A stretch of 64,000 bases of DNA from NCBI GenBank assembly GCA_011037195.1, contig JAAEAF010003074.1, positions 1 to 64,000 of the forward strand. Direction: 5' to 3'. Within the stretch, counting starts at the first letter, position 1; the number at the start of each line of letters is the position of its first letter. Both the position numbers and the translations under genes were made by a program. Of the stretch, positions 41,698 to 53,435 are shown piece after piece. The notes beneath the pieces were generated by a model that saw only the letters and a list, made by a program, of their open reading frames with translations, was not told the origin of the DNA and did no database searches. Source of the stretch: Triatoma infestans. Taxonomy: Eukaryota > Arthropoda > Insecta > Hemiptera > Reduviidae.

Positions 41698-42702
41698 TAA
41701 AAAAAAAAAAAAATCGGGTGTGAAACACTCACACAACTTTCTCTTACTCCAGTTCTCAAAATTATAATTGACAAATTTTATAATTTGTGTATCAAATTTA
41801 ATGAAATTCGTCGAAAACTGATATACTGTTCAGTAAAAGCGCACTTCCGTTTACTAATTTCTTTGAAACTCGGAATGTTAGCCATGGATTTATTTCTAAT
41901 TAATTTTCTTTGGATGATAGAATTGTATAAGCAACTATGATAGCACTTTAGAAAAATATAATCCCACCCCTTCCCTAAAAGTGCTCTTAAATAAATTTTA
42001 CCAGGGAAATGTTTTAAATAAAAGTTGTAGATGTAGTTTATATAGGAAGTTTCAAGAAAATCGGCGGAGCCATTTTTGAGCAAAACGCGAAAAAGTGAAA
42101 AAACATTTAGTAAAGTGGTAAAGTAAATGCACTTCCGGTAATCCGATTTTTTTTCAAACTCGGAATTTCAACAACAAATCAAATTCTAATTATTATTGTT
42201 TAGATGACAGAACTGTCTAATAAACTGAAATAGCAATTTAGATGGAACCTAACCCCACCCCTCCCCCATAACTGCCCTTCAGTGAATTTTTCCAGCGAAA
42301 TGTTTCAAATAAAAGTTGTAGCTCTTTGTATGTGTAGTTGATATAACAAGTTTGAAGAAAATCGTCGGAGCCATTTTTGAGAAAATCGCAAAAAAGTAAA
42401 AAAAAACAACTAGTAAAGTGGTACTTCCGGTTGAGGAATTTTGGCAGATAAGGTACAGTCAGATCCTATGGGTGATTCCTAAACGGAATATCAAGTTTCA
42501 ACTTTATGCGGTTTTTCGTTTTTGAGCTATGCTGTTCACACACACTCACGCATTTAGACACACACACACACACAGACCATTTGCTAAAAACCACTTTTTT
42601 GGACTCAGGGTACCTCAAAACGGATGTTTGTGGTGAAAACTCGATATCGAAAATTTGACACGATTACAATACTTCCTCTTACTGGGAGTAAGAGAAAGTA
42701 AA
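41698..42702 (+). mobile_element. Helentron-like element, copy 6
   Basis: A run and 'cgggtgtgaaacactcacac' at the start, two core units with C-rich motifs at ~41962-41977 and 42250-42266, a CA-rich microsatellite at 42540-42577, and an intact end 'cttactgggagtaagagaaa' (hairpin with one change). One of the best copies for defining the family. Confidence 0.65.
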
Positions 42703-42969
42703 ATAATATTTTAGAACCAGATCTAATACGGATTTAGATTTAAAAAAAGATAAAGAGTTTAAAAATGCAAGGTGCAGCATCTTCTTATTCCTCCTACAGC
42801 GTTCCGATGTAAAATTATGAATTTTATAAAATCAAGGCAAACAAAAAAAAAAAATTGAGTTGAACATTTACACAACTTTTTCAACTGCCATAGATACAAT
42901 TAGCTTCAAATTTGTAATTTTGTTCAACAATCTAATTACCCAATAGTTATACAAAGTCATACATATTTC

Positions 42970-43198
42970 TTTCAAAGTTACTCGATGGCTCACTGGATTC
43001 CAATGAGGAGGTCCCAGGTTCGAGCCCCCAGCTGAGCTGTCCTTAGATTTTCTCTTCCTAGAAGCCTCTGTAGCTCACTGTCCGGTGATGGAGAGTGTTG
43101 TCTGTAACGAAAGCACACGGTCCGGAGGCTGGCAGTGCATTGAGAATTGCCATGTGCTGGAAGTGCAATAACCACAGATGTTGACGCGCCTTAAATTA
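42970..43198 (+). repeat. tRNA-derived SINE, copy 6 (plus orientation)
   Basis: 'actcgatggctcactggatt' (A box, one mismatch) and 'ccaggttcgagcccc' (B box), then the family body ('ttttctcttcctagaagcct', 'agctcactgtccggtgatgg') and the 3' end 'gacgcgccttaaatt' with an A run. The A run continues directly into a Helentron-like copy, the same junction seen in inverse at 17493-17505. Confidence 0.85.
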
Positions 43199-44115
43199 AA
43201 AAAAAAAAAAAAACTGGTGTGAAACACTCATACAACTTTCTCTTACTCCTGTTCTCAAAATTATAATTGACAAATGTTATAAATTGTGTATCAAATTTAA
43301 TGGAATTTGTCGAAAACTGAAAAAAACTGTTCAGTAAAAGCGCACTTCCTGTTTACTAATTTTCTTAAAACTGGGAATTTTGGCCATCTATTTATTTTTA
43401 ATTAATTTTGTTTGGATGGTAGAATTGTATAATCAACTATGTTACTTTAGAGGAAACCTAACCCCACTCCTCCCCCAAAGTGCCTTTAAAAGAACTTTCC
43501 TAGAGAAATGTTTTAAATAAAAGTTGTAGATCTTTGTATGTGTAGTTGATATACCATGTTCGAAGAAAATCGTCGGAGCCATTTTTGAGAAAATTGTAAG
43601 AAAGCAAAAAAAAAAATACCAGAAAACTGAAAAATACATTTTCGTAAAAACGCACTTTCGATCATCCGATTTTTTTCAAACTCGGAATTTCAACAACGCA
43701 TTTAATTCTAATAAATATTGTTTAGGTGAAAGAATTGTATAGTAAACTGAAATAGCACTTTAGAGGACAACCCACCATCACTCCCTCCCCTGAAAGTGCC
43801 CTTAAATATATATTGCCGGAGAAATGTTTTAAATAAAAATTGTAGATCTTTGTATGTGTGGTTGATACATGAAGTTTAAAGAAAATCGTTGGAGCCATTT
43901 TTGAGAGAATTGCAATAAAGTGAAAAAAAACATTTAGTAAAGTGGTTCAAATACATACACACATACACACACACACACACACAGCATTTTCTAAAAACCA
44001 CTTTTTAGGACTCAGAGGGAACTCAAAACGGATATTTCCGGTGAAAACTCGATATCAAAAATTTGACACGATTACAATATTTCCTCTTACTAGGAGAGTA
44101 AGAGAAAGTAAAAAC
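43199..44115 (+). mobile_element. Helentron-like element, copy 7
   Basis: A run and 'ctggtgtgaaacactcatac', two core units (C-rich motifs ~43460-43476 and 43772-43790), a CA microsatellite (43950-43982), and the end 'ttactaggagagtaagagaa', in which the hairpin has a 2-base insertion. Confidence 0.65.
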
Positions 44116-44530
44116 CACTTAGGGATAAAACGGCTAAACGTTGAAGATCAATTTTCTTTCATGCAATTTGGAATTCTATCGAAACTTCTAATTTCTAGGT
44201 GATAGAACCATATTTTGTAAAGAAATGGTACTTTATAAAAAAAAAAAAAAAAAGCTTGACTCTCTCCATCCCCACAAGAACCTTCAGAAATCCATTTTCC
44301 AGTAAATGTTACAAATAAAAAGATACGTATTTATGTATGTATGTATGTATGTATGTGCGTGTGCTTCATAGTATACGAATTTTAAAGAAAATCGAAAAAT
44401 CGCTAAAAACATTTTTTTGGTGATACTCAAGGGGTCGTGAAAATATGTATGTTCCGGTGGAAACTCATTTTTACAAATTTGTCACGATAGCTAGCAACAC
44501 TTCCTGCAACCTTAAGATTAAGGGAAATTG
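44116..44530 (+). repeat. Divergent Helentron-like fragment
   Basis: Directly follows copy 7. It contains 'aattctatcgaaacttctaa', a 'gtatgtatgtatgtatg' tract (44334-44355), 'gttccggtggaaactca' and 'acacttcctgcaacc'. It is an older, separate copy placed tail-to-head. Confidence 0.45.
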
Positions 44531-45216
44531 TCAACAAAGACTTGGGAAAGTTGACATACTTTTAAGACTAACATAAACGATTACACTATCATCAAATTTA
44601 AAATTTTGTAACCATATTTATTGTTACAAAAAATGTAACAAATTTAGAAAATATATGGTCCCAATTTATTTTAAGAAAATTATTAAATACATAATTTTAA
44701 TTGACAAAAATAACGTTTTTTTTTTTTTTTTTTTTTAGAAGATAGACTTTTTTTTGTGTTTTAAACCTCACAATATGTTAGAAACATTGATTTTTTTAGT
44801 AAATAAATCATCCATGGACCCAGGCCGCCAGGTTACGGACCTCTGTCCTAGAATTAATTAATGACCAAACTAAATTAAATAATTAATAATTAATTCACTA
44901 AAATTAAAAAACTAAAAACAAAAAATATTCACAAAAAATTTTATAACATAAAAAAAGTGATCTACTAGAAGAGCTAATGAGAAAAATGGTAAAACACACT
45001 CATAAACTTACCTAGTCTTTCTCATTATAAATGGAGGTTACAAGCCGTTTTAAATAGTTTAACACTTATTTATAGCTAATTAAAAAACAATGGGAAAATG
45101 GTAGAAAAAAAGAAATTGTATAGTTAATTATTTATAAGCATAATAATTATTATTACGTAACGTTTATAACGCTATTACCAAATGATTTACTGTAATTAAT
45201 TTCCTAGATTAAAATT
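44531..45216. other. AT-rich spacer
   Basis: No gene or repeat was recognised. A T22 run lies at about 44717-44738. Confidence 0.4.
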
Positions 45217-45226
45217 GTTCTAACAT

Positions 45227-46458
45227 TTTTTTATTTTTTATTTTTTTTATTTAGAAATTTACAATCTGTATAGTTCTATATACAATAAGTAAATGAGAAG
45301 AGAGAGAGTATAGAGGCGTGAAGAGTGGGAGGAGAGAAACTACCCAGTGGTAGCACTCTCTACGGGATACCAGTCACTGATCAGTCCCGAAGGAAATCTC
45401 GGGGCCACTGGCGGTTCAGTCGGCGAGGTGGATTGTCAGGGATGGTAGTAGAAGCAAGAGACTGTACGAAGGGATTAGGGCAGTGTGAGAGAGCAGTGTG
45501 GTATTTGGTCTTGGCAAGTTGTTGTACGAAAGGATGTTAAGGTCATTGTGGAGAGTGAGGTTTGTAACGTAAAAAGGAGCGTCAACTATCTGTCTGAGTA
45601 GTTTGGATTGAAATGTTTGTATGGTCCGTATGTTGGTCGGTTTGGCTGAACCCCACAGCTCTAGTCCGTAAGCCCATATAGGTTTGATTATGGTGTTATA
45701 TATTAGTCTCTTCAGTTCAGTTGGTAATTTAGACCGTCGTCCGAGAAGTCGGTAAAGAAGTTTGGCACGTTTAGTCATGGCTTGTCTTTTAAGTCGTGTG
45801 TGTGGGTTCCACGTGAGTCGTTTGTCTATGAAAAGCCCAAGGTAGCGCACCAGATCTGTAGAGGGAAGTGCGTTGTTGTTGTAGAAGATAGGAGGACAAG
45901 AGCCCCGCCGGAGAGTAAACGTGGCGTGTTGACATTTCTGAGGGTTCATTTTTATTTTCCATTTCTTTGCCCATGATTCTATTTTTTGTAAATGTGACTG
46001 TAATTTGTGTGAAGCTGATGCTGGGTTTGAACTGGTAGCTAGAATTGCTGTGTCGTCTGCATATGTACTTAGTAGTGTGGATGGATGTGTGGGTATGTCA
46101 GATGTGTATACAGTGTATAGGACGGGACCAAGGATACTCACCTGCGGTACCCCTGCCCTCACTGGCGAGAAAGGAGAGATAGCTGAACCAGAACTGACTT
46201 GAAAGAACCTTTCGGAGAGGTAAGAGCTCAGAATGAGGAAGTAAGTAAATGGGAGACATTTTTTTAATTTGTAGAGGAGCCCAGGGTGCCAGACACGATC
46301 GAATGCCTGGGTAACATCCAAGAATGCTCCTGTGCAGTATTTCTTTCTCTCCAGTGCTGAAGATATCTCGTCTACCACTCGATGACACTGCTGAATTGTA
46401 TTGTGCATGTTTCGGAACCCAAATTGATGACATGGGACAACGCCAAGTTCCGCTAATA
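45227..46458 (-). mobile_element. Jockey-like LINE, 5'-truncated, 10-bp target duplication
   Basis: GTTCTAACAT occurs at 45217-45226 and 46459-46468. The poly(A) tail (T-rich 45227-45251) and 3' UTR are on the left, so the element reads leftwards. It carries the RT from the fingers to the C-terminus. A young copy with one long open frame. Confidence 0.85.
45416..46458 (-). pseudogene. Jockey-like reverse transcriptase, open but truncated
   Basis: About 347 codons: HQFGFRNMHNTIQQCHRVVD, FLDVTQAFDRVWHPGLL (first catalytic Asp), PVRAGVPQVSILGPVLYTVY, STYADDTAILATS (catalytic pair), YLGLFIDKRLTWNPHTRLKR (Jockey-type thumb), IWAYGLELWGSAK and APFYVTNLTLHNDL. The apparent start Met lies in the target duplication and is not native. 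Near the end the frame shifts, and the native RQWPRDFLRD terminus is in another frame. The endonuclease and ORF1 are missing, so it is not mobile alone. Confidence 0.85.
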
Positions 46459-46689
46459 GTTCTAACATAATTCACGCTTTCTGATAGTTTTAACAAAAAA
46501 AAAAAAAAAAAAAATTACATTGCTTTTAGTATATTAGTAAAATATCAACTGATTCTAAAAAATTTCAAAAATAAAAATGAACTGAAAGAAAACAAAAAAG
46601 CCATGTGAATTCATGTTTAAGTTTGGTTGAATTTAATGATATTTTTTTTCGTGTGTGAAATCTTGAGGAAGAAGGCGGCTTGTCTTTTT

Positions 46690-47125
46690 TAATTTCTCCA
46701 ACTGCTAGGTAAAATTTACGATAGTGTCAAATTTTAGATATAATGTGTTCAACGGAAATAAACATTTGAGGTCACCTCAGTTCGCTTTCATCCTCTCTCA
46801 CTCTCTTGCGCGCGCAATCAAAAACGTGAAATCGCAGAAAGTACAAAGTTGTTGATATTTCGTTTAAGTTAATTTTTCCACTAGGTGGGGACCTGTCAAT
46901 AAGGTTTTGGTCGAAATCTGTCAACCGGAAGTAATTTAACTTCATTGTACGGATTTTTCAGTTTTTTTTTTGAGTTTTTTCTCGAAAACTGTTTTCTTTA
47001 AGATTGTTATATTAGAGCTACACGTACAAAACGCTACAATTATTTGAAACATTTCTTGGGGAAATTCATTTAAGAGAGGTTTTGGTTAGGCTCTCCACTA
47101 AAGTGCTGTTCTAATTTATTATACA
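46690..47125 (-). repeat. Divergent Helentron-like copy
   Basis: Plus-strand landmarks reversed relative to copy 5: 'caacggaaataaacatttg', 'atatttcgtttaagtt', 'gtcaaccggaagtaa', 'tttctcgaaaactg', 'gaaacatttcttggg', 'aaagtgctgttctaattta'. Low identity; no hairpin. Confidence 0.45.
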
Positions 47126-47129
47126 ATTC

Positions 47130-47512
47130 TATTGAAATGTTATTGGTGTGGTATGTTGTAGTGTAGTGGTAGCTTGTGGCGTAAACGGTTTTTAAAGAGC
47201 TTTTGTGTATTTAACTTTTAAGAGGGAGAAGTATCAGAAATCAGAAAGTAAGTCACTACTGCTAACAATAAATATATTCTATTAAAATAATAATAAGTAA
47301 TTAACTAACAAGTTATTAGCAAAGAATGTATAAACTTATTAATTATATTGTGGAACTGGCACTGATGCTAGGAGAACGAAAAATAAGTGTTTTGCTTAAA
47401 TGTCAAATACAGACTGTCCTGACAGGAATGCCTTCTAATTGTTCGTTCAAATCTTCCCCTATGAGAAGAAGGGGTAGACAATGCTAACAAGTTCATGAAT
47501 TCTCTCTATTAA
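47130..47512 (-). repeat. Repeat B, inverted copy
   Basis: Complement of 8860-9225; the end with 'gccttctaattgttcgttca' and 'cttcccctatgagaagaagg' is especially well kept. The copy pair lies 38 kb apart in this window. Confidence 0.65.
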
Positions 47513-47599
47513 CGGTAATCTTCTACCTGTGTGTACCCTTTTTGCCAGCGAATGTCTAGTTCTTCATGATTTTTATATATTTGAAATCAAATATATTTC

Positions 47600-48345
47600 A
47601 GAGGTGGTGGGCATTATTGAATGCCCAATAATGGGGGAGTGGCAGGGAAAGTTTAAGGAAGTGCGGATTTTCTCGGATAGCCAGGCCGCACTAAGGGCTT
47701 TGAGTAAGCCTTGGTGGAGTTCGAAATTAGTGGAAGAATGTCGGAGGAAGCTCAATGCTTTAGCTTGGAGGGGTACGGTGCGTCTCTATTGGATACTCGG
47801 ACCCGCGGGAATAGAGGGGAATGAGAGGGCAGACCAGTTGGCTAGGGAGGGATCATCTCAACCATTTTGCGGTCCTGAACCAGCCCTGGCTGTCACAAAG
47901 ACGTTTCGTGACAAACAGATTAGACTTTGGGAGACGAAAGTTTTGGAGAAACGCTGGGGGGACACGCAGGGGTGCCTCCAAGCCAAAAGATTTATAAAGA
48001 CAAGTAGGCAGGGAAATACACCCAAGTGTGTCCAGCCACTTGTTTAATATAGGGAGGACGTCTAGTCCCATTTGTCAGAACTATGACGACGGAGTCAGGG
48101 AAACGGTGTACCACTACCTTTGTCAGTGTCCCCGTTTCGCTGGAACTAGGTTTCGTGTTTTTGGGAGGGCATCACTCTCGCAGGATTGTCTGCACGAGCT
48201 GGAGTTTCGTGATATCTTGGGATACTGTAGATTAACCGGTAAGGGAACATGGGGGGGTATCGGGGGATAAAGGCCACAGAGGCATAGGTCCCGCGCCATT
48301 AGGCAATACCGAACTACAATAATAACAATATATTTCTATTTTCTG
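47600..48345 (+). pseudogene. RNase H-bearing LINE fragment (second subfamily)
   Basis: Frame 1 reads EVRIFSDSQAALRAL (catalytic Asp), LYWILGPAGIEGNERADQL (normally W-V-P-G-H, so the conserved His is lost) and GCLQAKRFIK. After a frameshift near 48010 the second frame reads HLFNIGRTSSPICQNYDDG and VYHYLCQCPRFAGTRF, the Cys-rich tail. The 3' UTR ends about 48345. Less related to 23287-24103 than 4796 and 38798 are. Inactive. Confidence 0.75.
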
Positions 48346-49889
48346 GCATCCATCACCACTATTATTCATATCATATGTTTTATATGTTGCACTGATTCTT
48401 TAGTATGTGTCAAATTGTCTATTTGAATGGACTGTATAAGTACTCTTTAAGTAGGTTTGAAAACTATTTTGTCCACAAAACACAAGTAATACAATTGTAC
48501 GAAACAACAACTGCATAAAATTGTACCATGTTTACAAATACAACAATTTCTAGAAGCGATTACAATACTTGATTTTTTAGGTCATAACAATAAAAAATTT
48601 AATTTTTAATTTTGTAAATTATAAATTTTCTTCTAACACATATTAATCAGATTCAAATTCAATCCCCCAATCCCATGGTGCTACAGTCCATAAATGACCA
48701 AGGCTTGCAACAGCGATATATTTGGGGGGGGGGGGAATGTGGTAAGCACGCAGCAGTTCACTCGCCGTTTATTCTGATCTTCGTTACCTGGGGCGCTACT
48801 AACTGTAGCTTCCCATTTTTTCTCACGATGCTTGGTCAACAGTGACTTTGCCCTCATGTAAATCAAACCTTGAATTCTCGTATGAAGTGCGCTAGCCAGT
48901 GACCAACGCGTGAGGACATTAGATTTAAATATATTGCCAAAATTTTGAGTTTTAAAAAAATCGGTTAACCGAATGTGCGATTTTACTGAATGTAGTGGAT
49001 AGTTTTTTGGGAGATTGGATAGAAGAAAATCTAAGTTAAGATATAAAAGTAAGACTTATTGAACACTTTATATTGAATGAGAATAGTTAAGCACTATTAA
49101 GGACTTTTCACTGTATAATTTAGAGTGAGAAAAGAGTGGCTGGCTGACTGGCAGGTTGACGGTGTGAGAACAACGATAGTCGTTGAGTGTTGATGATGGT
49201 TTTTCGAATGGCGTTTAAATGAGAGTGTCAAAGGGTCGGATATCCTTTTTAAGCAGGCGGCTGAACTATTTCCTTCCACTGTTCAGATATGCTTCTTAGA
49301 TTGTCTCCTCTGATTCCTGTGTGGGGCACTAGGGATACTGCAGGCATCAATTATTTTTTTCAATTTTTCATTATTATCAAATTATTATTTCTTAAAATTT
49401 AAAAATATTATTTCTTTTAATTATAGTATTAAGTATACTCTTTTGTTGCAGGTAATTGAAACAGTTTTGCATTCCAGGTTTAAGTGAGTTAAACTTCATT
49501 TTTATTATTTTGCTGTTTTTGTTTTGTTTTTAAATTAAACGATTAATCAATGAGAGGTGTATGATTGTTTTGTATGTATATACACATTAGATTATACAAA
49601 ATATTTTATATAATTTATGCGCTCCCATTTTTTTTTACAATATCAACCTTAAATGTATTCTTTTTTTTTATATCTGGTATTTTTTTGTTTTGTTTTTACA
49701 TTTTCTTACTATTTCCAGTGAAATTCGAGTTTTCACCGGAAGTACATGTTTTGAGGTTCTCTGAGTAAAACAGTGTAGTTTATTTACTACCTCCGCATCA
49801 GACACGGAAGTTTCTGAATAATAATTAAATATAAATGTTATTATAATAATAATAATTATTGATTAGATGATTAAATATTTGATTCAGAA
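48346..49889. other. Spacer with small repeat traces and a possible solo LTR
   Basis: 48940-49010 holds 'tcggttaaccgaatgtgcga' from the Helentron-like core. About 49000-49340 is GC-richer and LTR-like in style (starts near 'tgtagtggatag', ends near 'actagggatactgca'), but no target duplication was established. 49720-49800 holds another short repeat end ('gagttttcaccggaagtaca'). A G13 run is at 48724-48736. Confidence 0.3.
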
Positions 49890-50467
49890 TTCATTATTAA
49901 ATTTTATGCCATCTCGCACAAGTTTTCTTGTACTGCAGCTCATTCTGAATAATGTTATGGACAGTTCGAACATACCGCGTGCCACTTCTTCAGGTATCAG
50001 TTCAATAATAATACGCCTGTTGTCCTGAAATAAACGCATTAATGCAAGATTCGATGGTGGAAGTTGCAACTTCAACCGGTCGTCCAACTTCATTGCTGGT
50101 CACAGACATTTACACGGCGGCCACTTTTAAACTGTTCTACCCATTTGTAAACGTTCGAATGGTTCAAACAATTATTCCCGTATACTTTCAAAACATTCTT
50201 TCGTGGATTTCACTACGTTTGATTATCCTCTGCAACTAAAAATCTAATCACTGAGCGTTGTTCTTCCAAGGTGCAATGCTCGAACTGACTCGCCATTGTT
50301 AACTGAATAATACATTTGAAGTTATGCTTACCAGATACTGTCGAACAGCTGATAAGAAACTAAATACAAGGATGCCAACTTGACGCACTAAAACTATTGT
50401 ATTGATTGAACAAACAGTTTCTGAACTACAGCGAATTGACTCATTACTTATTGAATCACCCTCATAT
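49890..50467 (-). pseudogene. Mariner fragment, N-terminal half
   Basis: Near-duplicate of 50997-51547 in the same orientation. Minus strand: an end 'tgagggtgattcaataagta', then the start MASQFEHCTLEEQR, then the helix-turn-helix region in broken frames down to 'actgcagtacaagaaaactt'. It is cut off before the catalytic domain. Confidence 0.7.
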
Positions 50468-50639
50468 ATTCAATGCGAATATAATGTATGTATTAAGGAA
50501 CATGCCGTAAATAAGCTCCTTCTCATAAAGGTTAATTTTGGGAAGAACAAAAAAAAGTCCTTTTATTAAGTTTAGACATTACAACATTCAGGACAAGTAA
50601 GTATACATTTATTAAAAGTGATAAGTTTGAGGAAAATTA

Positions 50640-51547
50640 CTATTTCAGTTGTGAAGGAATAGTTTGAATAAAATTCCATTTCTTATAGACTGTAAATATA
50701 TGGGAAAGTTTGAATTTGACATAGTCCCCAGCAACATTTTATACACTTGTCCCACCGTTCTTCTAATTTGTGTATGCCTTTGGCATAGAATTCTTTGGGT
50801 TCATCTCGAAACCACTTTTGCACCTGATTTTTAACTTCTTCATTGGATTGAAAATGTTTCCCATGTAGAGCCTCTTTAAGAGGTTCAAACAAATGGAAGT
50901 CCGATGGGGCGAGGTCGGGGCTATAAGGAGGATGTGAAAGAATCTCCCACCCACCCCACTTTCATTGTGGGATTCCGTAAGTTGTCTTGGAATCCATCAC
51001 GCACAAGTTTTCTTGTACTGCAGCTTATTCTGAATAATGTTATGGACAATTCCAATACTCGCGTGCACTTCTTCAGCTATCACTGCAACAGTGATACGCC
51101 TGTTGTCCTGAATTAATGCGTTAATGCGTGATTCGAGGGAGGAAGTTGTAACTTCAACCGGTGGTCCACTTCTTTGCTCGTCAAAGACACTTACACGGCC
51201 ACTTTTAAACAGTTCTCTCCATTTGTAAACGTTCGAACGGTTCAAACAATTATACCCATAAACTTTCAGCATTCTTTTGTGGATTTCACTACGTTTGATT
51301 ATCCTCTGCAACTAAAAATCTAATCACTGAGCGTTGTTCTTCCAAGGTGCAATGCTCGAACTGACTCGCCATTGTTAACTGAATAATACATTTGAAGTTA
51401 TGCTTACCAAATACTCTCGAACAACTGATGAGAAACTAAGTACAAGGATGGCCAACTTGATGCACTGAAACTATTGTCTTGATTAAACAAACTGTTTCTG
51501 AGCTACAGCGATTTGTCTGTCTCATTACTTATTGAATGACCCTCGTA
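50640..51547 (-). mobile_element. Mariner-like element with internal deletion
   Basis: Minus strand 5' end 'ttatacgagggtcattcaat' at 51547. The N-terminal transposase section runs to ~50997 and jumps directly to the C-terminal section (50975-50683). The catalytic core between them is gone. The 3' end was not located exactly. Confidence 0.7.
50683..51372 (-). pseudogene. Mariner transposase with catalytic core deleted
   Basis: The N-terminal part starts MASQFEHCTLEEQRSVIRFL at 51372 and shifts frame at ~51310. It continues SEIHKRMLKVYGYNCLNRSN and VYKWRELFKSGRVSVFDEQR (paired helix-turn-helix DNA-binding region), then ALIQDNRRITVAVIAEEV. After the deletion comes SPDLAPSDFHLFEPLKEALH, NEEVKNQVQKWF and ELEERWDKCI-type C-terminus. 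The first two catalytic Asps are lost. It represents a mariner subfamily different from 32889 and 60417. Confidence 0.8.
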
Positions 51548-52242
51548 TAATCATAATTTAATAATAATTCCATTTTGTCATTAAATACCCATACACATAT
51601 ATATAGTAACATAACCTTATAACCTCCCGCACATATAAACCAACAAGTATGAGTGTAAGAGAAACATTACGTTGAAGTGAACTCTCCACGCGAACTTGGT
51701 AAATTTACTGAATGAAAATCTGAAACCGATCAGGAACAAAAGGAATTTGCATGCCGGTACCCTAAAAAAATTCGCATAAGATCGCATTACTTTCTCTTAT
51801 AAGCAGGAAGAGAAGGTAATGAATTGATAAGTTTCTATTTTAAGAATAATAATAATTAATTTAGCATCAATAATTTGTATAATGAATTAAAAATATATTT
51901 ATTTTGTGTGTAGAACATTAACAAATAGCAGTAGCAATGATATTTGAGTAATTGAACGTGTAAAAAAAGTATGCTGGAGGCATTCTATAAGAACATACCA
52001 GTATGTTTTTCATTCTTCACCACCACCTACACCATATCGCTTTAATAATTCTCAGTCCAAATGAACCGACATAGCTAATATATCTTTCCCATACCATAAT
52101 GGGATTATAATAATTTGTTACTTTAAATTATACACTCTTTTACTAGTTATTAATTCTATTTAAGGTTATTGAACTAGTCGTCCCGCTTTTTTTAGATTCT
52201 CTTTTTTTTTATTATTATTAAAAAATTAAACTCATACAGAAA
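51548..52242. other. AT-rich spacer
   Basis: No gene or repeat was recognised. On the minus strand an AATAAA polyadenylation signal lies at about 52208-52220, ~30 bp after the stop of the exon candidate. Confidence 0.4.
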
Positions 52243-52383
52243 CTAATGGCCTAAACGATTGTTGTATGCACGTCCTCCTACAACCGGTGAAATCTTTCTG
52301 AAGCTCCAGAAGATGCCTTCCTTTCTAGTTTTTTTGACCAGGTTTACACGCACAGTTCCATCGTTACGGAAGAATGCTGTAAT
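52243..52383 (-). CDS. Candidate terminal exon of a host gene
   Basis: 47 codons including TAG, preceded on the minus strand by a good splice acceptor (attaatctttcag, with a branch-like ttaat). The translation is ITAFFRNDGTVRVNLVKK, then TRKEGIFWSFRKISPVVGGR and AYNNRLGH. An AATAAA lies ~30 bp after the stop. The stretch is GC-richer than both sides and carries no transposon motif. I do not recognise the protein, and no upstream exon was identified with confidence (a weak candidate donor is at ~52537). This is the only stretch in the window resembling host coding sequence. Confidence 0.4.
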   Translation of the reverse strand: MTAFFRNDGTVRVNLVKKTRKEGIFWSFRKISPVVGGRAYNNRLGH

Positions 52384-52385
52384 CT

Positions 52386-53435
52386 GAAAGATTAATATTT
52401 TTTGGGTAATTGTTGTTAAATTAATTTATAAAAGAAAATATGGTTGTGGCAGTTTTAATCATTTTTATTTTAAAAATTGTAGTACAGTAGAATGCCATAA
52501 TTGTTCTTGAACCGTACGAGTAACAAGACTTTATACCTGGCTGGTCCTTTTGCAACATATTTTGATAATTTAGATTTATTTAAAATTTAATATTATTACA
52601 AGTTTCTTGCATCCATCACACAGGAATCTTACTAAATTCAAAAATGTTAATCTAAATAGGTTAGGAAAGACTTGTGTTGTAAGATATCACAAGATGCCAC
52701 ATAGGAAAGAAGTTTACAGTTGAAAGAAGTAGTCAACTTGTCAAAGCAAGATTAAATCTGCGAAGCGTTGGATATTATACAAAAAAAGTGTGCTTTTTTT
52801 GACCGCTCCTCTACTTAACTTCTTCAACTATAACCCAAAACAGTCGAGAATCAATATCTATTTTATATAGTTTTACAATTATTAATCCTTTTGTGCTGTA
52901 GATTTATTTTTATTAACTCATAAAAAAACTGCTATTGAAATTCTAGTGGAATGTTTAAATTACATTTTGTTTTATTATTAAATTTAATGACCAGACAGAG
53001 TGGGTGGGGGCTGTGTTGGGTTTTATTAGATTTGATGAATAAGAATATTTGCATCTCATCTCAATGGACCAGATTATTCAGACAAGTAGTCCACATTTCC
53101 CGGGGTCTCTGTTATTTATTTAAAATAGTCTGCAAATAAATATTACTTAAAACAAACAGGTATTTTGCTAAATGCCACAATCATGTAAGATGTTGTAATT
53201 AATATTCGCGTAAGAAACTGTAAAATATTCAAAATATTATCTCACTCACTCAGAATGATGATTCTTTATGTAAATTTGATAGTTTCCTTTAAAAAAAACT
53301 TCATAATTAATTAAATTTTTTTGTTGAAGTTAAAGTTTTAGTAAACATCCTTCTTTTCTTAGATATTATAATATAGATATGGAAAAATTCGATGAAGTGA
53401 TTGCGGCATTTAGAATGAAGCCTTTCATTTTAAAT
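52386..53435. other. AT-rich spacer, possible intron sequence
   Basis: If the exon candidate at 52243 is real, this would be intron or upstream sequence. Minus strand at ~52500-52570 reads VAKGPARYKVLLL with a potential donor CAG|GTATAA, too short to call. Confidence 0.3.
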
